Shown here in pieces: positions 43,624 to 52,442 of a DNA stretch of 64,000 nucleotides. The stretch is from Hallerella sp963629575 (lineage in GTDB: Bacteria > Fibrobacterota > Fibrobacteria > Fibrobacterales > Fibrobacteraceae), in NCBI GenBank assembly GCA_963629575.1, contig CAVGIM010000007.1, positions 1-64,000 on the forward strand, written 5' to 3'. The position numbers and the translations under genes are program-made. Positions within the stretch are counted from its first letter, which is position 1; the number at the start of each line of letters is the position of its first letter. The notes below the pieces were generated by a model. That model ran no database searches and had not been told where the DNA came from. It saw only the letters and a list, made by a program, of their open reading frames with translations.

Positions 43624-43774
43624 GTTGCGTCCTTTGTTGAGGTTTCCTTCGCGAAAAGCTTCGCAAAAGTCGTGCCACTTCCGATTTTCCTTCAAAAAAT
43701 CGATTTTTCAAACAAAAGAAAAATTCGCTTTCCCGTTCCGAGACAAAAAAGTTTCCGGAAAATACAAAAAAGTC

Positions 43775-45016
43775 TCATTCAAAGAATGCGCGCATCGCGT
43801 TTTGCATGCGTTCGTGGTCTTTTACCGAAGCCATTTCGCGGATGCTGTGCATCGAAAGGATCGCTTCTCCCAAATCGACTGTCGGAATGCCGAGAGAAGC
43901 CGAAAGCCTAGGACCGACGGTACTCCCGCACGGCATGTCGTTTCGGCTGGCAAAAGTTTGAAGCGGAATTTCTTGATTTTCACAAATTTTTCTTAGATAT
44001 GCGCCAGAAATCGCTTCGCTCGCATAGCGCTTTTTTGCGTTTGTCTTCAAGACGATTCCGCGACCTAGAAGAGGCGAATGATTCGGCTCCATTTTTTCCG
44101 TATCGGCAGGGTGTGTCGCATGGGCGACATCGAGCGAGAACAGAATGGAACCGGAAAGACGTCCGAACAGTTCTCCGCGATTCATTTGTACGGATTCCGC
44201 AATTCGGGAAAGCATCGCCTCGGAAAAATTTCCCGCGGCGCCGTCACGCGTTTCCGAACCGATTTCCTCGCTGTTGAAGAAAAATGCTCCGCGGAAATCT
44301 TTCGCATCGGACGAAGATTCCGTGATACCAAAAAGAATCGCTTCGCAAGAAAGCAGGTTGTCCAAACGTCCGGAATAGATCCATTCTTGCGAAAAGCCGC
44401 CGAGCGTTGCCTTTTGCGCATCGAAGAACTGCATTTCGAAATCGACAACCTTTGCGCCGACTTCGTCTTCTAGGACCGAAACGAACCTTCGCGATTCGTC
44501 CGAAGAAAAACAGGCGTCGAGCTGGGTCTGGGGATTCACCCGAAATCCGTCTTCGTTGACGTTTCGGTTTAGGTGTATCGCAAGTTCCGGGATGCGGCAC
44601 AAGGTCTTCATTCGGATAGGCTTTTCCTCTAGGCGGTTTCCGTCTTGCGTTACCGCGATTCCCGCGATTCCCAAGTCCCGATCGAACCAGGAGTTGAGCA
44701 AGGAACCGCCATAGACTTCGGGATGGATCAGGTGAATGCCCGCAACCTGTCTATCCGGGTTTGGAGTGATTTTCAGCGCCGGAAAATCCGTATGTGCGGA
44801 TGCGAGCAGAAACCGTGTTTGCGCCGTCCACCGAGACGGCATTCGAAACGCAAAGAGGGCCGCTCCGCGCTTTACAAAGTAGGACGTTCCTTCTTTCAGG
44901 TTCCATGGCTCCGTTTCCTTCAATTCGGTAAATTTCGCGTCCGATAGTCTTTGCGAAATGCTTTTCGCCGCATGCCATGGCGTCACCGATTCATCCAAAA
45001 ATTGCAACAGTTTCAT
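43775..45016 (-). CDS. apeB: M18-family aminopeptidase (aspartyl aminopeptidase-like)
   Basis: This is a zinc aminopeptidase of the M18 family, cytoplasmic. Metal ligands fit SAHTDFPALK (His), NSWFDRDLG (Asp), FNSEEIGSETRDGA (Glu-Glu) and the late SMHSIREM (His). The DVAHATHP and NDMPCGSTVGP segments are family marks. 413 residues, normal. It is divergent from birA with about 95 bases between and probably monocistronic. Confidence 0.92.
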   Translation of the reverse strand: MKLLQFLDESVTPWHAAKSISQRLSDAKFTELKETEPWNLKEGTSYFVKRGAALFAFRMPSRWTAQTRFLLASAHTDFPALKITPNPDRQVAGIHLIHPEVYGGSLLNSWFDRDLGIAGIAVTQDGNRLEEKPIRMKTLCRIPELAIHLNRNVNEDGFRVNPQTQLDACFSSDESRRFVSVLEDEVGAKVVDFEMQFFDAQKATLGGFSQEWIYSGRLDNLLSCEAILFGITESSSDAKDFRGAFFFNSEEIGSETRDGAAGNFSEAMLSRIAESVQMNRGELFGRLSGSILFSLDVAHATHPADTEKMEPNHSPLLGRGIVLKTNAKKRYASEAISGAYLRKICENQEIPLQTFASRNDMPCGSTVGPRLSASLGIPTVDLGEAILSMHSIREMASVKDHERMQNAMRAFFE

Positions 45017-45111
45017 GCCGATTCCTTCTTGACCTTGAATCCGGAACTTTTGGGGACGGTAAAACCTTGCCCGGTTCGAATTCTCCCTGAAATTAAAATT
45101 ATTATTGTCGC

Positions 45112-45894
45112 ATGGATGATTTTTTTTCTGCGGAACGCCCTTTTGAATCGTGGGAAATCTACGGCTTTAACGGGAAAACGGCTCGTCTCTTTACCCATCT
45201 GGAAAGTACGCACGGCTATAGCAAGGAAAATCTGCAAGACCTGGAAGCGGGCGATATCGTTGTCGCCGATTCGCAATCGAGCGGTCGTGGCAGGCACAAT
45301 CGAAAATGGCTTTCTCCCGAGGGAAAAAACCTCTACTTCAACATTCTCTATCCGCTGAAAGGATTTGCGCCCAGGGAATATCCCCAGCTGATGCAAATCA
45401 GCGCCATTGCCATTGCGCAGGTCCTTCGAACAATCGGCGTCGATGCGAGCGTCAAGTGGCCAAACGACATCCTTTGCGAAAAGAAAAAACTCTGCGGGAT
45501 GATTTCGGAAATCCTCGATAGAAACGGAGAAAAACTGCTCACTCTGGGTGTTGGCATCGATGTCAACGCCGACGAGGAAGACTTGAAAGAGATTGACCGT
45601 CCCGTCACTAGCCTAAAGATTGTTCTGTCTCGTTCCGTCAATCGCGAAGTTCTCTTGCAGACGATTATCGACAAGCTTCGACAGTCTGTCGAACTCGCTC
45701 GGATAAAAGGCCTCTTGCCCTGGATTGATGAATGGCGAAAAATGGACCGGTTTATCGGAAACCCGGGAAGAATCGTCGAAGGATGCGAAACCATCGAAGG
45801 GACGATTCTCGATATCAACGATGACGGCAGCCTGCTATTCTGTACAGAATCCGGGCAAATCGTCACGCGCCACACAGGCGATCTGGAAATTTGA
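45112..45894 (+). CDS. birA: Biotin-[acetyl-CoA-carboxylase] ligase
   Basis: It attaches biotin to carboxylase subunits. SSGRGRHNRKWLSPEGKNLY holds the biotinyl-AMP loop, KWPNDIL and KKLCGMISE complete the active site, and a C-terminal SH3-like domain ends in GQIVTRHTGDLEI. At 260 residues it has no N-terminal DNA-binding domain, so it is a group I enzyme that does not repress biotin genes. Confidence 0.92.
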   Translation: MDDFFSAERPFESWEIYGFNGKTARLFTHLESTHGYSKENLQDLEAGDIVVADSQSSGRGRHNRKWLSPEGKNLYFNILYPLKGFAPREYPQLMQISAIAIAQVLRTIGVDASVKWPNDILCEKKKLCGMISEILDRNGEKLLTLGVGIDVNADEEDLKEIDRPVTSLKIVLSRSVNREVLLQTIIDKLRQSVELARIKGLLPWIDEWRKMDRFIGNPGRIVEGCETIEGTILDINDDGSLLFCTESGQIVTRHTGDLEI

Positions 45895-45970
45895 AAAGTA
45901 TTTCCGCCAGAAGCCTGGGCTGGTCATGTCTTGATTTGAAAGCTAAAGCTCGCAAAAACAAAAATTTATT

Positions 45971-46162
45971 TCACCCTCCGCGATTCTTGAAGTAGAATCC
46001 GGCGCCGATCGAAACCGCGAGAAGGACAATCAAGACGTTCAAGGCGAATTCCGCTTCGGCTTTCGGCAAGAATCCGAATTCGATACCCAAAACGTCGAAT
46101 AGGGAGAACGCGGCAAAAAGGACTCCGGCGCGATGACAGAATTTTCGCTTACCCGAACGCAT
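45971..46162 (-). CDS. Small two-helix membrane protein at the end of the menaquinone operon
   Basis: 63 residues from the ATG at 46162 (MRSGKRKFCHRAGVLFAAFS), with two hydrophobic segments (about 11-30 and 42-60) and a short charged tail. It overlaps the end of the UbiA gene by 14 bases, which supports a real coupled gene. I know no family for it. Confidence 0.5.
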   Translation of the reverse strand: MRSGKRKFCHRAGVLFAAFSLFDVLGIEFGFLPKAEAEFALNVLIVLLAVSIGAGFYFKNRGG

Positions 46163-47048
46163 CGGCATTTCCTCCCAAAAGAATCCAGACAACAAGCCCT
46201 ATCATCACCAAGACGCTCACGCCGACATTCGCAAGGAAAAAGTCGCGGTTCATCGCGTCGAGATCGTCCGACTTTCGGAACAAGTGGATGTAGAGAATGG
46301 CGGCGGTCATCAGGGAAAAGACGCTCCACCAGGCAATACCCATTTTCCAATACACGCCAAAAACGACGCAGAGGGCGAGCATCGCGACATGGCTTGCCAG
46401 CGCAATTTTCAAGGCGCGCTTTTTCCCGAATCGAGCGGGTACGGAATGAAGCCCGCACTTTCGATCGATTTCCTCGTCTTGCGTCGCGTAGATAATGTCG
46501 AAGCCTCCCATCCAGAGCATCAGAATGAAGAGGAGAAAGACAGGGAAGGCGGCAAATTCCCCGCGCACGGCAATCCACGCGCCGAGAGGACTCATCCCGA
46601 TGGCAAATCCCAGATACCAGTGGCAAAGCCATGAAAAGCGCTTCCAGTAAGAATAGAAAAGGAGCGCAAGCCAGACAGGCGCAGAGCAGATGCCGGCAAG
46701 AGGGTTCAGCATCCAGGCGAAGGCGCAAAACAGAATCCCGTTGGCGACGATAAATCCGATGACGGATTTTTTCTGCATCTTTCCGGCGGGCAAGTGCCTT
46801 TTTGCCGTCCGCGGATTTTCCGCGTCGTACTTGGCATCGACCAGGCGGTTAAAGGACATCGACGAATTTCTTGCCGTCACCATGCAGCCGACGATCAGGA
46901 AAACCAGCTTGAAAATGGAAATGCCGGACATTCCGCGAAATCCGTTCGCCGCGACCCACATCGACCCGAGCGCAAAGGGCATCGCGAACAGCGAATGGCT
47001 AAACCGGACAAGATGTCCTAGCTCTGCGATTTTCGAAAAGGCGCTCAT
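46149..47048 (-). CDS. UbiA-family prenyltransferase (menaquinone pathway)
   Basis: This integral membrane enzyme joins a polyprenyl chain to an aromatic acid. The two Asp-rich metal-binding motifs are NRLVDAKYDAENPRT and DIIYATQDEEID, in a 299-residue, multi-helix protein. I start at 47048 (MSAFSKIAEL), where ATGA overlaps the ubiX stop. Its setting with UbiX and UbiE rather than menA neighbours suggests MqnP, the prenyltransferase of the futalosine route (inference). Confidence 0.88.
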   Translation of the reverse strand: MSAFSKIAELGHLVRFSHSLFAMPFALGSMWVAANGFRGMSGISIFKLVFLIVGCMVTARNSSMSFNRLVDAKYDAENPRTAKRHLPAGKMQKKSVIGFIVANGILFCAFAWMLNPLAGICSAPVWLALLFYSYWKRFSWLCHWYLGFAIGMSPLGAWIAVRGEFAAFPVFLLFILMLWMGGFDIIYATQDEEIDRKCGLHSVPARFGKKRALKIALASHVAMLALCVVFGVYWKMGIAWWSVFSLMTAAILYIHLFRKSDDLDAMNRDFFLANVGVSVLVMIGLVVWILLGGNADAFG

Positions 47049-47599
47049 CGATAGGTTCCCCATTTTGGGACAATTTCGTTGGGGATTTCCAGATGGGTCA
47101 AAATCTTGGATACAACCGTATCGACCAGGTTTTCGACGGTCTGGGGATTGGTGTAAAAGTGCGGACTTGCCGAAACGATAGTCGCTCCGGCCCGAAGCAG
47201 GCGTGTCATGTTTTCCAGATGAATCAGGTTGTAAGGCATTTCCCGCGGAACAACGACCAATGGACGGCGCTCCTTTAGGCAGACATCGGCAGCGCGCGAA
47301 AGCAGGGTGTCCGCAATTCCGCAAGCGACCTTTCCAAGAGTTCCCATCGAACAGGGGACAATCGCCATCCCCGAAAAGCTCGAATTTCCGCTTGCCGCTT
47401 CCGCGAAAAAATCATCGCTATTCAGAATGAAATCCGCTTTCGAGAGCGCATCGGAAACCCCTTCGAACTTGGCAACGGACTTTCCGGCGGATGTTTCGAC
47501 AAGCGATACCTTGTGGCCCAGGCGCTTTAGATGAAAAAGAGTCCGCGCGGCATAAATCGCACCCGACGCTCCGGTGACACCCAGGAGAAAATGGCTCAT
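47045..47599 (-). CDS. ubiX: Flavin prenyltransferase UbiX
   Basis: It makes the prenylated FMN cofactor needed by UbiD-type decarboxylases. The N-terminal GVTGASGAIYAART, the VPCSMGTLGKVA segment and VVVPREMPYNLIHLENM are diagnostic. 184 residues. It overlaps ubiE upstream and ubiA downstream by 4 bases each. The matching UbiD decarboxylase is not in the window. Confidence 0.93.
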   Translation of the reverse strand: MSHFLLGVTGASGAIYAARTLFHLKRLGHKVSLVETSAGKSVAKFEGVSDALSKADFILNSDDFFAEAASGNSSFSGMAIVPCSMGTLGKVACGIADTLLSRAADVCLKERRPLVVVPREMPYNLIHLENMTRLLRAGATIVSASPHFYTNPQTVENLVDTVVSKILTHLEIPNEIVPKWGTYR

Positions 47600-48285
47600 G
47601 CGGCATCTCGCTTTCGGAGCAATACCCGGTAGGCGATGCCGAAATCGCAGGGCTTCACGTGGACGACGTCAAATCCCGTTTTTTTTGCAAGCTGCGCGAA
47701 TTCTTCCACGGTCAAAAAACGGACTACCGATTCGACCAGATATTCGTAGGCGGAACGCTTGCCGCTAAAAAACGCGCCGACAACGGGGATGAAAAGCGGG
47801 GCGAGTTTCCTGTAGAAAAACGTATTGAAGAAATTCTTCGGCGAAAAGAATTCAAGGATCATCAGGTATCCGCCCGGAGCAAGGACTCGAAGCGATTCCT
47901 GGAGTCCGTTTTCCGCATTTGGCAGGTTCCGCATTCCGAATCCGTTCAATATGACGTCGAATGTTTCGTCGCGAAACGGCATCTGCATCGCGTCGAGCTG
48001 TACGGGACGCGCCGATGTTTTCTTGTTTTTCGAACGGGAGAGCATCCCGAACGAAAAGTCGCCGAGAATCGCCGTCTGCGGTTTTCCGACGGCCTTTTCG
48101 AATGTCGCCGCAAAGTCCCCTGTCCCTCCGCACAGATCGAGAATCTTCTTTCCCGGAGACAGTCGCCTTAATTCCCGGCAACAGGCTTTGCGCCATCCAA
48201 TATCCCGAAAGCAGCTGAGCGTATGATTGAGCAGGTCATAGCTCTTCGAAATATCGTCAAACATTTTGCGGACGGGGGAAAGCAT
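47596..48285 (-). CDS. ubiE: Demethylmenaquinone methyltransferase
   Basis: This is the last step of menaquinone synthesis, using SAM. MFDDISKSYDLLNHTLS, the SAM loop LDLCGGTGDF, NGFGMRNL and YEYLVESVVRF are the UbiE/MenG signatures. 229 residues. It lies 16 bases after the CrtC/AttH-like gene and is coupled to ubiX. It supplies quinone for the Complex I encoded earlier in the window. Confidence 0.94.
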   Translation of the reverse strand: MLSPVRKMFDDISKSYDLLNHTLSCFRDIGWRKACCRELRRLSPGKKILDLCGGTGDFAATFEKAVGKPQTAILGDFSFGMLSRSKNKKTSARPVQLDAMQMPFRDETFDVILNGFGMRNLPNAENGLQESLRVLAPGGYLMILEFFSPKNFFNTFFYRKLAPLFIPVVGAFFSGKRSAYEYLVESVVRFLTVEEFAQLAKKTGFDVVHVKPCDFGIAYRVLLRKRDAA

Positions 48286-48301
48286 GTCGCAAATCTAAAA
48301 A

Positions 48302-49333
48302 TTAAATTCCCGTAATGCTCCAGTCGAAAACCAGTCCGCTCGCGTTTTTGGAACGACCGCGCCAAAAGAAGATTTCTCCGCCGAGCATGATCTTTGCCGC
48401 TTTCTTCGCGAACCAGCCGTCAAAATTTTCGAGCATGGAAAATTTTTGCCGGGGCTTCGACATGTCGATAGAAAGCGTGTCCGGAGAATTTTCCCAGACG
48501 ATTTGGAACGCCGACTTGGGAAATTTCTTTCCGCTATAGGGCTTTCCGTTTTCAAGGATCGTTTTGGGGAAAAGGATTTTTGACTCCTCGGATGTTCGAT
48601 GGAGCAGATAGCCGAAGGGTTCTCCGTCGGGAGAAATTCCTAGACGTCCGGCGTAGGCTCCGCGGGTCGCTTCGCTGACGTTGAAGGCTCTCCTCGCGAT
48701 GTCCGTCGCGTTGCCCGTCTGCCATGTATGCTCTAGATAGCCGTAGCCTTTCACTTCTATCGTGTCGCTGTCGTATGCGATCTTTCCCGATACCCTGCCA
48801 TAGGGAATCAGCACGACTTCGCCGTAGCGATTTCCGGAAATTTCCCAGTCGCCGTCTCCAGGGATCTTGGTCGCGAGCGCGCTCGCAAATGTCATGTCGA
48901 GCAGAAACTTTCCGTTCTTGTCGGCGGTAAAAAGTACGCGGTGTCCCTTGCCGGGCATTCCTTCCATCAGATACTCTTCCTTGATGGATATGCGGGCTTT
49001 CGCCTTGTCTTCCGTGTAGCGTTCTGGTGGATACTGCCGACCGACGCTGTGGTTTTTCCCTTTGAAGTTCGAGAAAGCGATGTCGCAGCCGATCTTTTTC
49101 CCGGATGCCGGAATGTCGAGAAAGGCATAATTGACGTAGGCTCTTGTTCCGTTGTCGAAAACAAACGAGTATGTCCACGTTTCGGTCGATTTCTCGGACT
49201 TCGTCGTCTTGGCGAAAAAGTCGGACGCCTTGGCGTTTCGAACGGCTCCTTGAGGAATCTTGACGCTTTTCGATTCGGCAAGAACCATGCTCGCGAGAAC
49301 GAGTACGGGAAAAACAAGCTTGACACTTCGCAT
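48302..49333 (-). CDS. Secreted CrtC/AttH (Svf1-like) lipocalin-fold protein
   Basis: 343 residues with a signal peptide (MRSVKLVFPVLVLASMVLA). The central KGYGYLEHTWQTG and paired beta-rich halves resemble the CrtC/AttH/Svf1 twin-lipocalin family, whose members include hydratases and proteins of unknown role. The resemblance is modest. It is first in the ubiE-ubiX-ubiA transcript and may bind a lipid or quinone-like ligand (inference). Confidence 0.5.
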   Translation of the reverse strand: MRSVKLVFPVLVLASMVLAESKSVKIPQGAVRNAKASDFFAKTTKSEKSTETWTYSFVFDNGTRAYVNYAFLDIPASGKKIGCDIAFSNFKGKNHSVGRQYPPERYTEDKAKARISIKEEYLMEGMPGKGHRVLFTADKNGKFLLDMTFASALATKIPGDGDWEISGNRYGEVVLIPYGRVSGKIAYDSDTIEVKGYGYLEHTWQTGNATDIARRAFNVSEATRGAYAGRLGISPDGEPFGYLLHRTSEESKILFPKTILENGKPYSGKKFPKSAFQIVWENSPDTLSIDMSKPRQKFSMLENFDGWFAKKAAKIMLGGEIFFWRGRSKNASGLVFDWSITGI

Positions 49334-49407
49334 AGGGCCTAAAATAGAAATTTGAACCGGTGAACGGCTTAAAAAAAGCCAATTTTCAAAATTTAGACAT
49401 AGGTTGT

Positions 49408-49436
49408 TTGCAGACTCTTTGAATTTTGCTTATTAT
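49408..49436 (+). promoter_or_regulatory. Candidate sigma-70-type promoter of the 49479 OM gene
   Basis: TTGCAG (49408-49413) and TATTAT (49431-49436) are separated by 17 bases in an AT-rich upstream region, leaving a leader of about 36 bases before the ATG with GGAGG at about 49470. Confidence 0.55.
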
Positions 49437-49478
49437 ATTTACACAAGGCAAGTTCAATTTTAACAGACTGGAGGTTTC

Positions 49479-50759
49479 ATGAACTTGAAATTATGGGCTA
49501 GCGCAAGCGCTGTTGCCGCCGCGACCATCTTTGCGCAGGATTATTACGGGGAAACGCCGGTTGCGGAACCCGCTCCCGTTTCGGTAGAACAGGTACCCGC
49601 TCCGGCCGTTTCGGACGCTCCTTCGACAAGCGCTCCGGCCGCGCCTGCCGTCGAGACGGTCCCGGAAACCGCCGCTCCGCGGTCTTCGGGCGACTTGATG
49701 TCCAAGCTGGACGTGCTTCGCGGAAATTCCTACAACTTCGTCGGGAACGAACTAGCCGCGACAACCGTAGGCGATCAGCTGGGCTATCCCTACATGATGG
49801 CGATAGGGCAGTTCCTGTATGTGGAACCGACAAACAGCCTCGGCTATGTCGCATTCAACAAGGGCCTCACGTTTTACGGTGGACTTGACAATTCCGCGGG
49901 AACGGTCGGACTTTTGACCGTCGGTGTCGCAACGCCTTCGTTCGGTATCGGCGTGGATCTCGGAATTTCCAAGACTTTTCTAACGGAAAAGCCGAAAAAC
50001 GGGGACGAGGAGAAAACGACCCTTGTCAATCTCGGTGACGATATCGGCGTGACGTTCGCCATGCCTGTTGGCGCGTATGCGTTCTCCGTCAGGGCGGACT
50101 GGCTCACGATGGCCGACGAAAGGACGACCGACGATGTGGAAAACGATCTGTGGCAGCTTTCTCTTTCCGGAGCGTTCACCAACTCGCCGAGCGCAAGCAC
50201 TTTTGGATGGACGTTTGGCGCCCAGTTCCTCCGCAACGAAGAGACCATGGAGGTGACCACGGGGGGAAAATCGACCAAGGTGACGTCTCCGAACAGCCGC
50301 ATCGAAATCGACCCGTATTTCAACTTTGCCGCGCAGGTCCTTGCAAACGACATGGCGCGCGTCATGATCGGTTCGAACAACATGCTCGCCGTCCAACTCT
50401 TTGACAAGGGCGACGCCGCAAGCGACGAAGCGTTCAAGGAACACATGGAATTCGGTCTCCAGGTGACGCCGAACATCTGGGCCGATGTCGCCATCACGGA
50501 AAATTGGCTCGCCTTTGGCGGCCTTTCCCACAACATTTTGCTCTTCGGCTACGAGAACGTGAAATTCAACGACGATTCCGAAAGCACCCTGATGCAGCTG
50601 CACTCTTCCCAGACGAAAGCCCAGCTGGGTCTGCGCTTCCAGTGGAAGATGCTCGCGATGGAAGCGAGTCTCGAAGACGTTATCTACGAGAAGACCTTCG
50701 CTGCCGCTTTCAACGGAGAAAATCTGCTCGCCAACCTGGGATTTTTCCTCAACTTCTAA
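49479..50759 (+). CDS. Abundant-type outer-membrane protein with Pro/Ala-rich N-terminus
   Basis: 426 residues. The signal peptide MNLKLWASASAVAAATIFAQ is followed by a low-complexity Pro/Ala/Val/Ser stretch (about residues 28-70) that could span or bind the periplasm, then a barrel of alternating strands ending FLLNLGFFLNF-like (AFNGENLLANLGFFLNF). A good promoter and GGAGG site suggest high expression. I do not recognise the family. Confidence 0.65.
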   Translation: MNLKLWASASAVAAATIFAQDYYGETPVAEPAPVSVEQVPAPAVSDAPSTSAPAAPAVETVPETAAPRSSGDLMSKLDVLRGNSYNFVGNELAATTVGDQLGYPYMMAIGQFLYVEPTNSLGYVAFNKGLTFYGGLDNSAGTVGLLTVGVATPSFGIGVDLGISKTFLTEKPKNGDEEKTTLVNLGDDIGVTFAMPVGAYAFSVRADWLTMADERTTDDVENDLWQLSLSGAFTNSPSASTFGWTFGAQFLRNEETMEVTTGGKSTKVTSPNSRIEIDPYFNFAAQVLANDMARVMIGSNNMLAVQLFDKGDAASDEAFKEHMEFGLQVTPNIWADVAITENWLAFGGLSHNILLFGYENVKFNDDSESTLMQLHSSQTKAQLGLRFQWKMLAMEASLEDVIYEKTFAAAFNGENLLANLGFFLNF

Positions 50760-50771
50760 GGAGATTTCGAA

Positions 50772-50927
50772 ATGAAAAAGACAACGATTGCAATTTTGGG
50801 CCTGCTCTTCGTCTCCTTCCTTGTCGCTTGCAGCGCCGATACGGTAAGCGGTCAATACAACGGTTCGGGAATCGTGGACAACAGCGGTTACGTCAGTAGC
50901 AGCTCGTCGGACGATTCCGAAGAATAG
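50772..50927 (+). CDS. 51-residue lipoprotein
   Basis: Too short for many gene finders. MKKTTIAILGLLFVSFLVAC is a clear lipoprotein signal (LVAC, Cys20), followed by a Ser/Asp/Gly-rich mature part of about 31 residues. It begins 12 bases after the OM protein stop, with AAGGAG around that stop, and is followed by a strong terminator, so the two form an operon. It may be a small partner of the barrel. Confidence 0.75.
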   Translation: MKKTTIAILGLLFVSFLVACSADTVSGQYNGSGIVDNSGYVSSSSSDDSEE

Positions 50928-50953
50928 CCTAGGACGGTTTTCCGAAAACGGAG

Positions 50954-50983
50954 ATCCCCGGATTTTGCTTCCGGGGATTTTTT
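50954..50983 (+). terminator. Rho-independent terminator
   Basis: A perfect 8-bp stem ATCCCCGG/CCGGGGAT (50954-50961, 50971-50978) is followed by T residues. It closes the OM protein-lipoprotein unit before ddh. Confidence 0.9.
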
Positions 50984-51017
50984 GTAAATTAGAGGCGTTT
51001 CAAAAAAAAGGACATCT

Positions 51018-52001
51018 ATGATTAGAATCGGAATTCTGGGCTATGGAAATCTCGGTCGCGGCGTGGAATGCGCAGTCGGAAATTCGGAGGACATGGAGCT
51101 TTCGGCCGTGTTCACGCGGAGAGCTCCCTCTTCGGTGACTCTCTTGACAAAAGGCGTTCCGGTCGTCGAAATCGAAAAAGTACTGGACTGGAAAGACAAG
51201 ATTGACGTGATGATTCTTTGTGGCGGAAGCGCGACGGACCTGCCGAGGCAGACTCCGGAATTTGCGAAGCATTTCAATGTCATCGACAGCTTCGACACCC
51301 ATGCGAACATTCCGGAACATTTTGCCGCGGTCGATTGTTCCGCGAAGTCTGCGCAAAAGGTCGCCATGATTTCCGTGGGCTGGGATCCGGGCCTCTTTTC
51401 GCTCAACCGCGTCTATGCCGACGCTATCCTTCCGAATGGCGAAACCTATACATTCTGGGGAAAGGGTGTTTCGCAAGGACATTCGGATGCGGTCCGTCGA
51501 ATTCGCGGCGTGAAAAATGCCAAGCAATACACGATTCCCGTCGAAAGCGCTCTGGATGCGGTCCGCAGCGGAAAGGCTCCAAAGCTCTCGACTCGCGAAA
51601 AGCATCTCCGCGAAGTCTTTGTCGTTCTCGAAGCGGGTGCCGATGCCGGCAACGTCGAAAGGGAAATCAAGACGATGCCGAATTACTTTGCGGATTACGA
51701 TACGACGGTCCACTTTATCGGCGAAGAGGAATTTCGGAAAAACCATTCCGGCATGTCGCACGGAGGTTTTGTCATCCGGTCGGGAAAGACGGGACTTTCC
51801 AATGAATTCACGAATGTCATCGAATACAGTCTCAAGCTGGATTCGAACCCGGCGTTTACGGCGAGCGTTCTTGTCGCATATGCCCGCGCCCTCATGCGCT
51901 TTTACCGCGATGGCGCATTTGGCTGCAAGACGGTTCTCGATGTTCCCCCTTCCTATCTTTCCCCGAAAAGCGCCGAATCGCTGCGCAAGGAACTTCTCTA
52001 A
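51018..52001 (+). CDS. ddh: meso-Diaminopimelate dehydrogenase
   Basis: It makes meso-diaminopimelate directly from tetrahydrodipicolinate for lysine and peptidoglycan synthesis. The NADPH loop GILGYGNLGRGVE starts the protein, and VGWDPGLFSLNR, TFWGKGVSQGHSDAVRRI and HGGFVIRSG are typical. 327 residues, normal. Its stop overlaps the dut start (TAATG). Confidence 0.94.
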   Translation: MIRIGILGYGNLGRGVECAVGNSEDMELSAVFTRRAPSSVTLLTKGVPVVEIEKVLDWKDKIDVMILCGGSATDLPRQTPEFAKHFNVIDSFDTHANIPEHFAAVDCSAKSAQKVAMISVGWDPGLFSLNRVYADAILPNGETYTFWGKGVSQGHSDAVRRIRGVKNAKQYTIPVESALDAVRSGKAPKLSTREKHLREVFVVLEAGADAGNVEREIKTMPNYFADYDTTVHFIGEEEFRKNHSGMSHGGFVIRSGKTGLSNEFTNVIEYSLKLDSNPAFTASVLVAYARALMRFYRDGAFGCKTVLDVPPSYLSPKSAESLRKELL

Positions 52002-52438
52002 TGGCCGAAGAGACAATTCAAATCCAATATCTGGACGAAACGATTCCACGCCTTGAATATATCGGCGGAAAATCCGACTGGATCGATTTGCGTTCTGCGG
52101 AAACAGTCAGCCTCAGGAAAGGCGAGTTCCGTCTGATTCATCTAGGCGTCGCCATGAAGCTGCCCCAAGGGTTCGAGGCGCACATCGCTCCGCGCAGTTC
52201 CACGTTCAAGAACTGGAAGATCTTGCAAACGAACTCTGTCGGAGTCGTCGATTCGAGCTACTGCGGCAAGGACGACTGGTGGAAATATCCCGTCTATGCG
52301 ACAGAGGACGTGACCATCGAAAAGGGAAGCCGTATCGCGCAATTCCGCATCGTGGAAAACCAGCCGAAGATCCGTTTTGTCGAGGCGCCTCTCGAAGGAG
52401 AAAACCGCGGAGGCTTTGGAAGTACGGGTACAAAGTAA
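52001..52438 (+). CDS. dut: dUTP diphosphatase-family protein
   Basis: It hydrolyses dUTP to dUMP. The trimeric dUTPase motifs are visible: APRSST (motif 2), the GVVDSSYCGKDD region (motif 3), GSRIAQFRI (motif 4) and RGGFGSTG (motif 5). 145 residues. It is coupled to ddh and tail-to-tail with recD2, 4 bases apart. Confidence 0.92.
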   Translation: MAEETIQIQYLDETIPRLEYIGGKSDWIDLRSAETVSLRKGEFRLIHLGVAMKLPQGFEAHIAPRSSTFKNWKILQTNSVGVVDSSYCGKDDWWKYPVYATEDVTIEKGSRIAQFRIVENQPKIRFVEAPLEGENRGGFGSTGTK

Positions 52439-52442
52439 GGCT

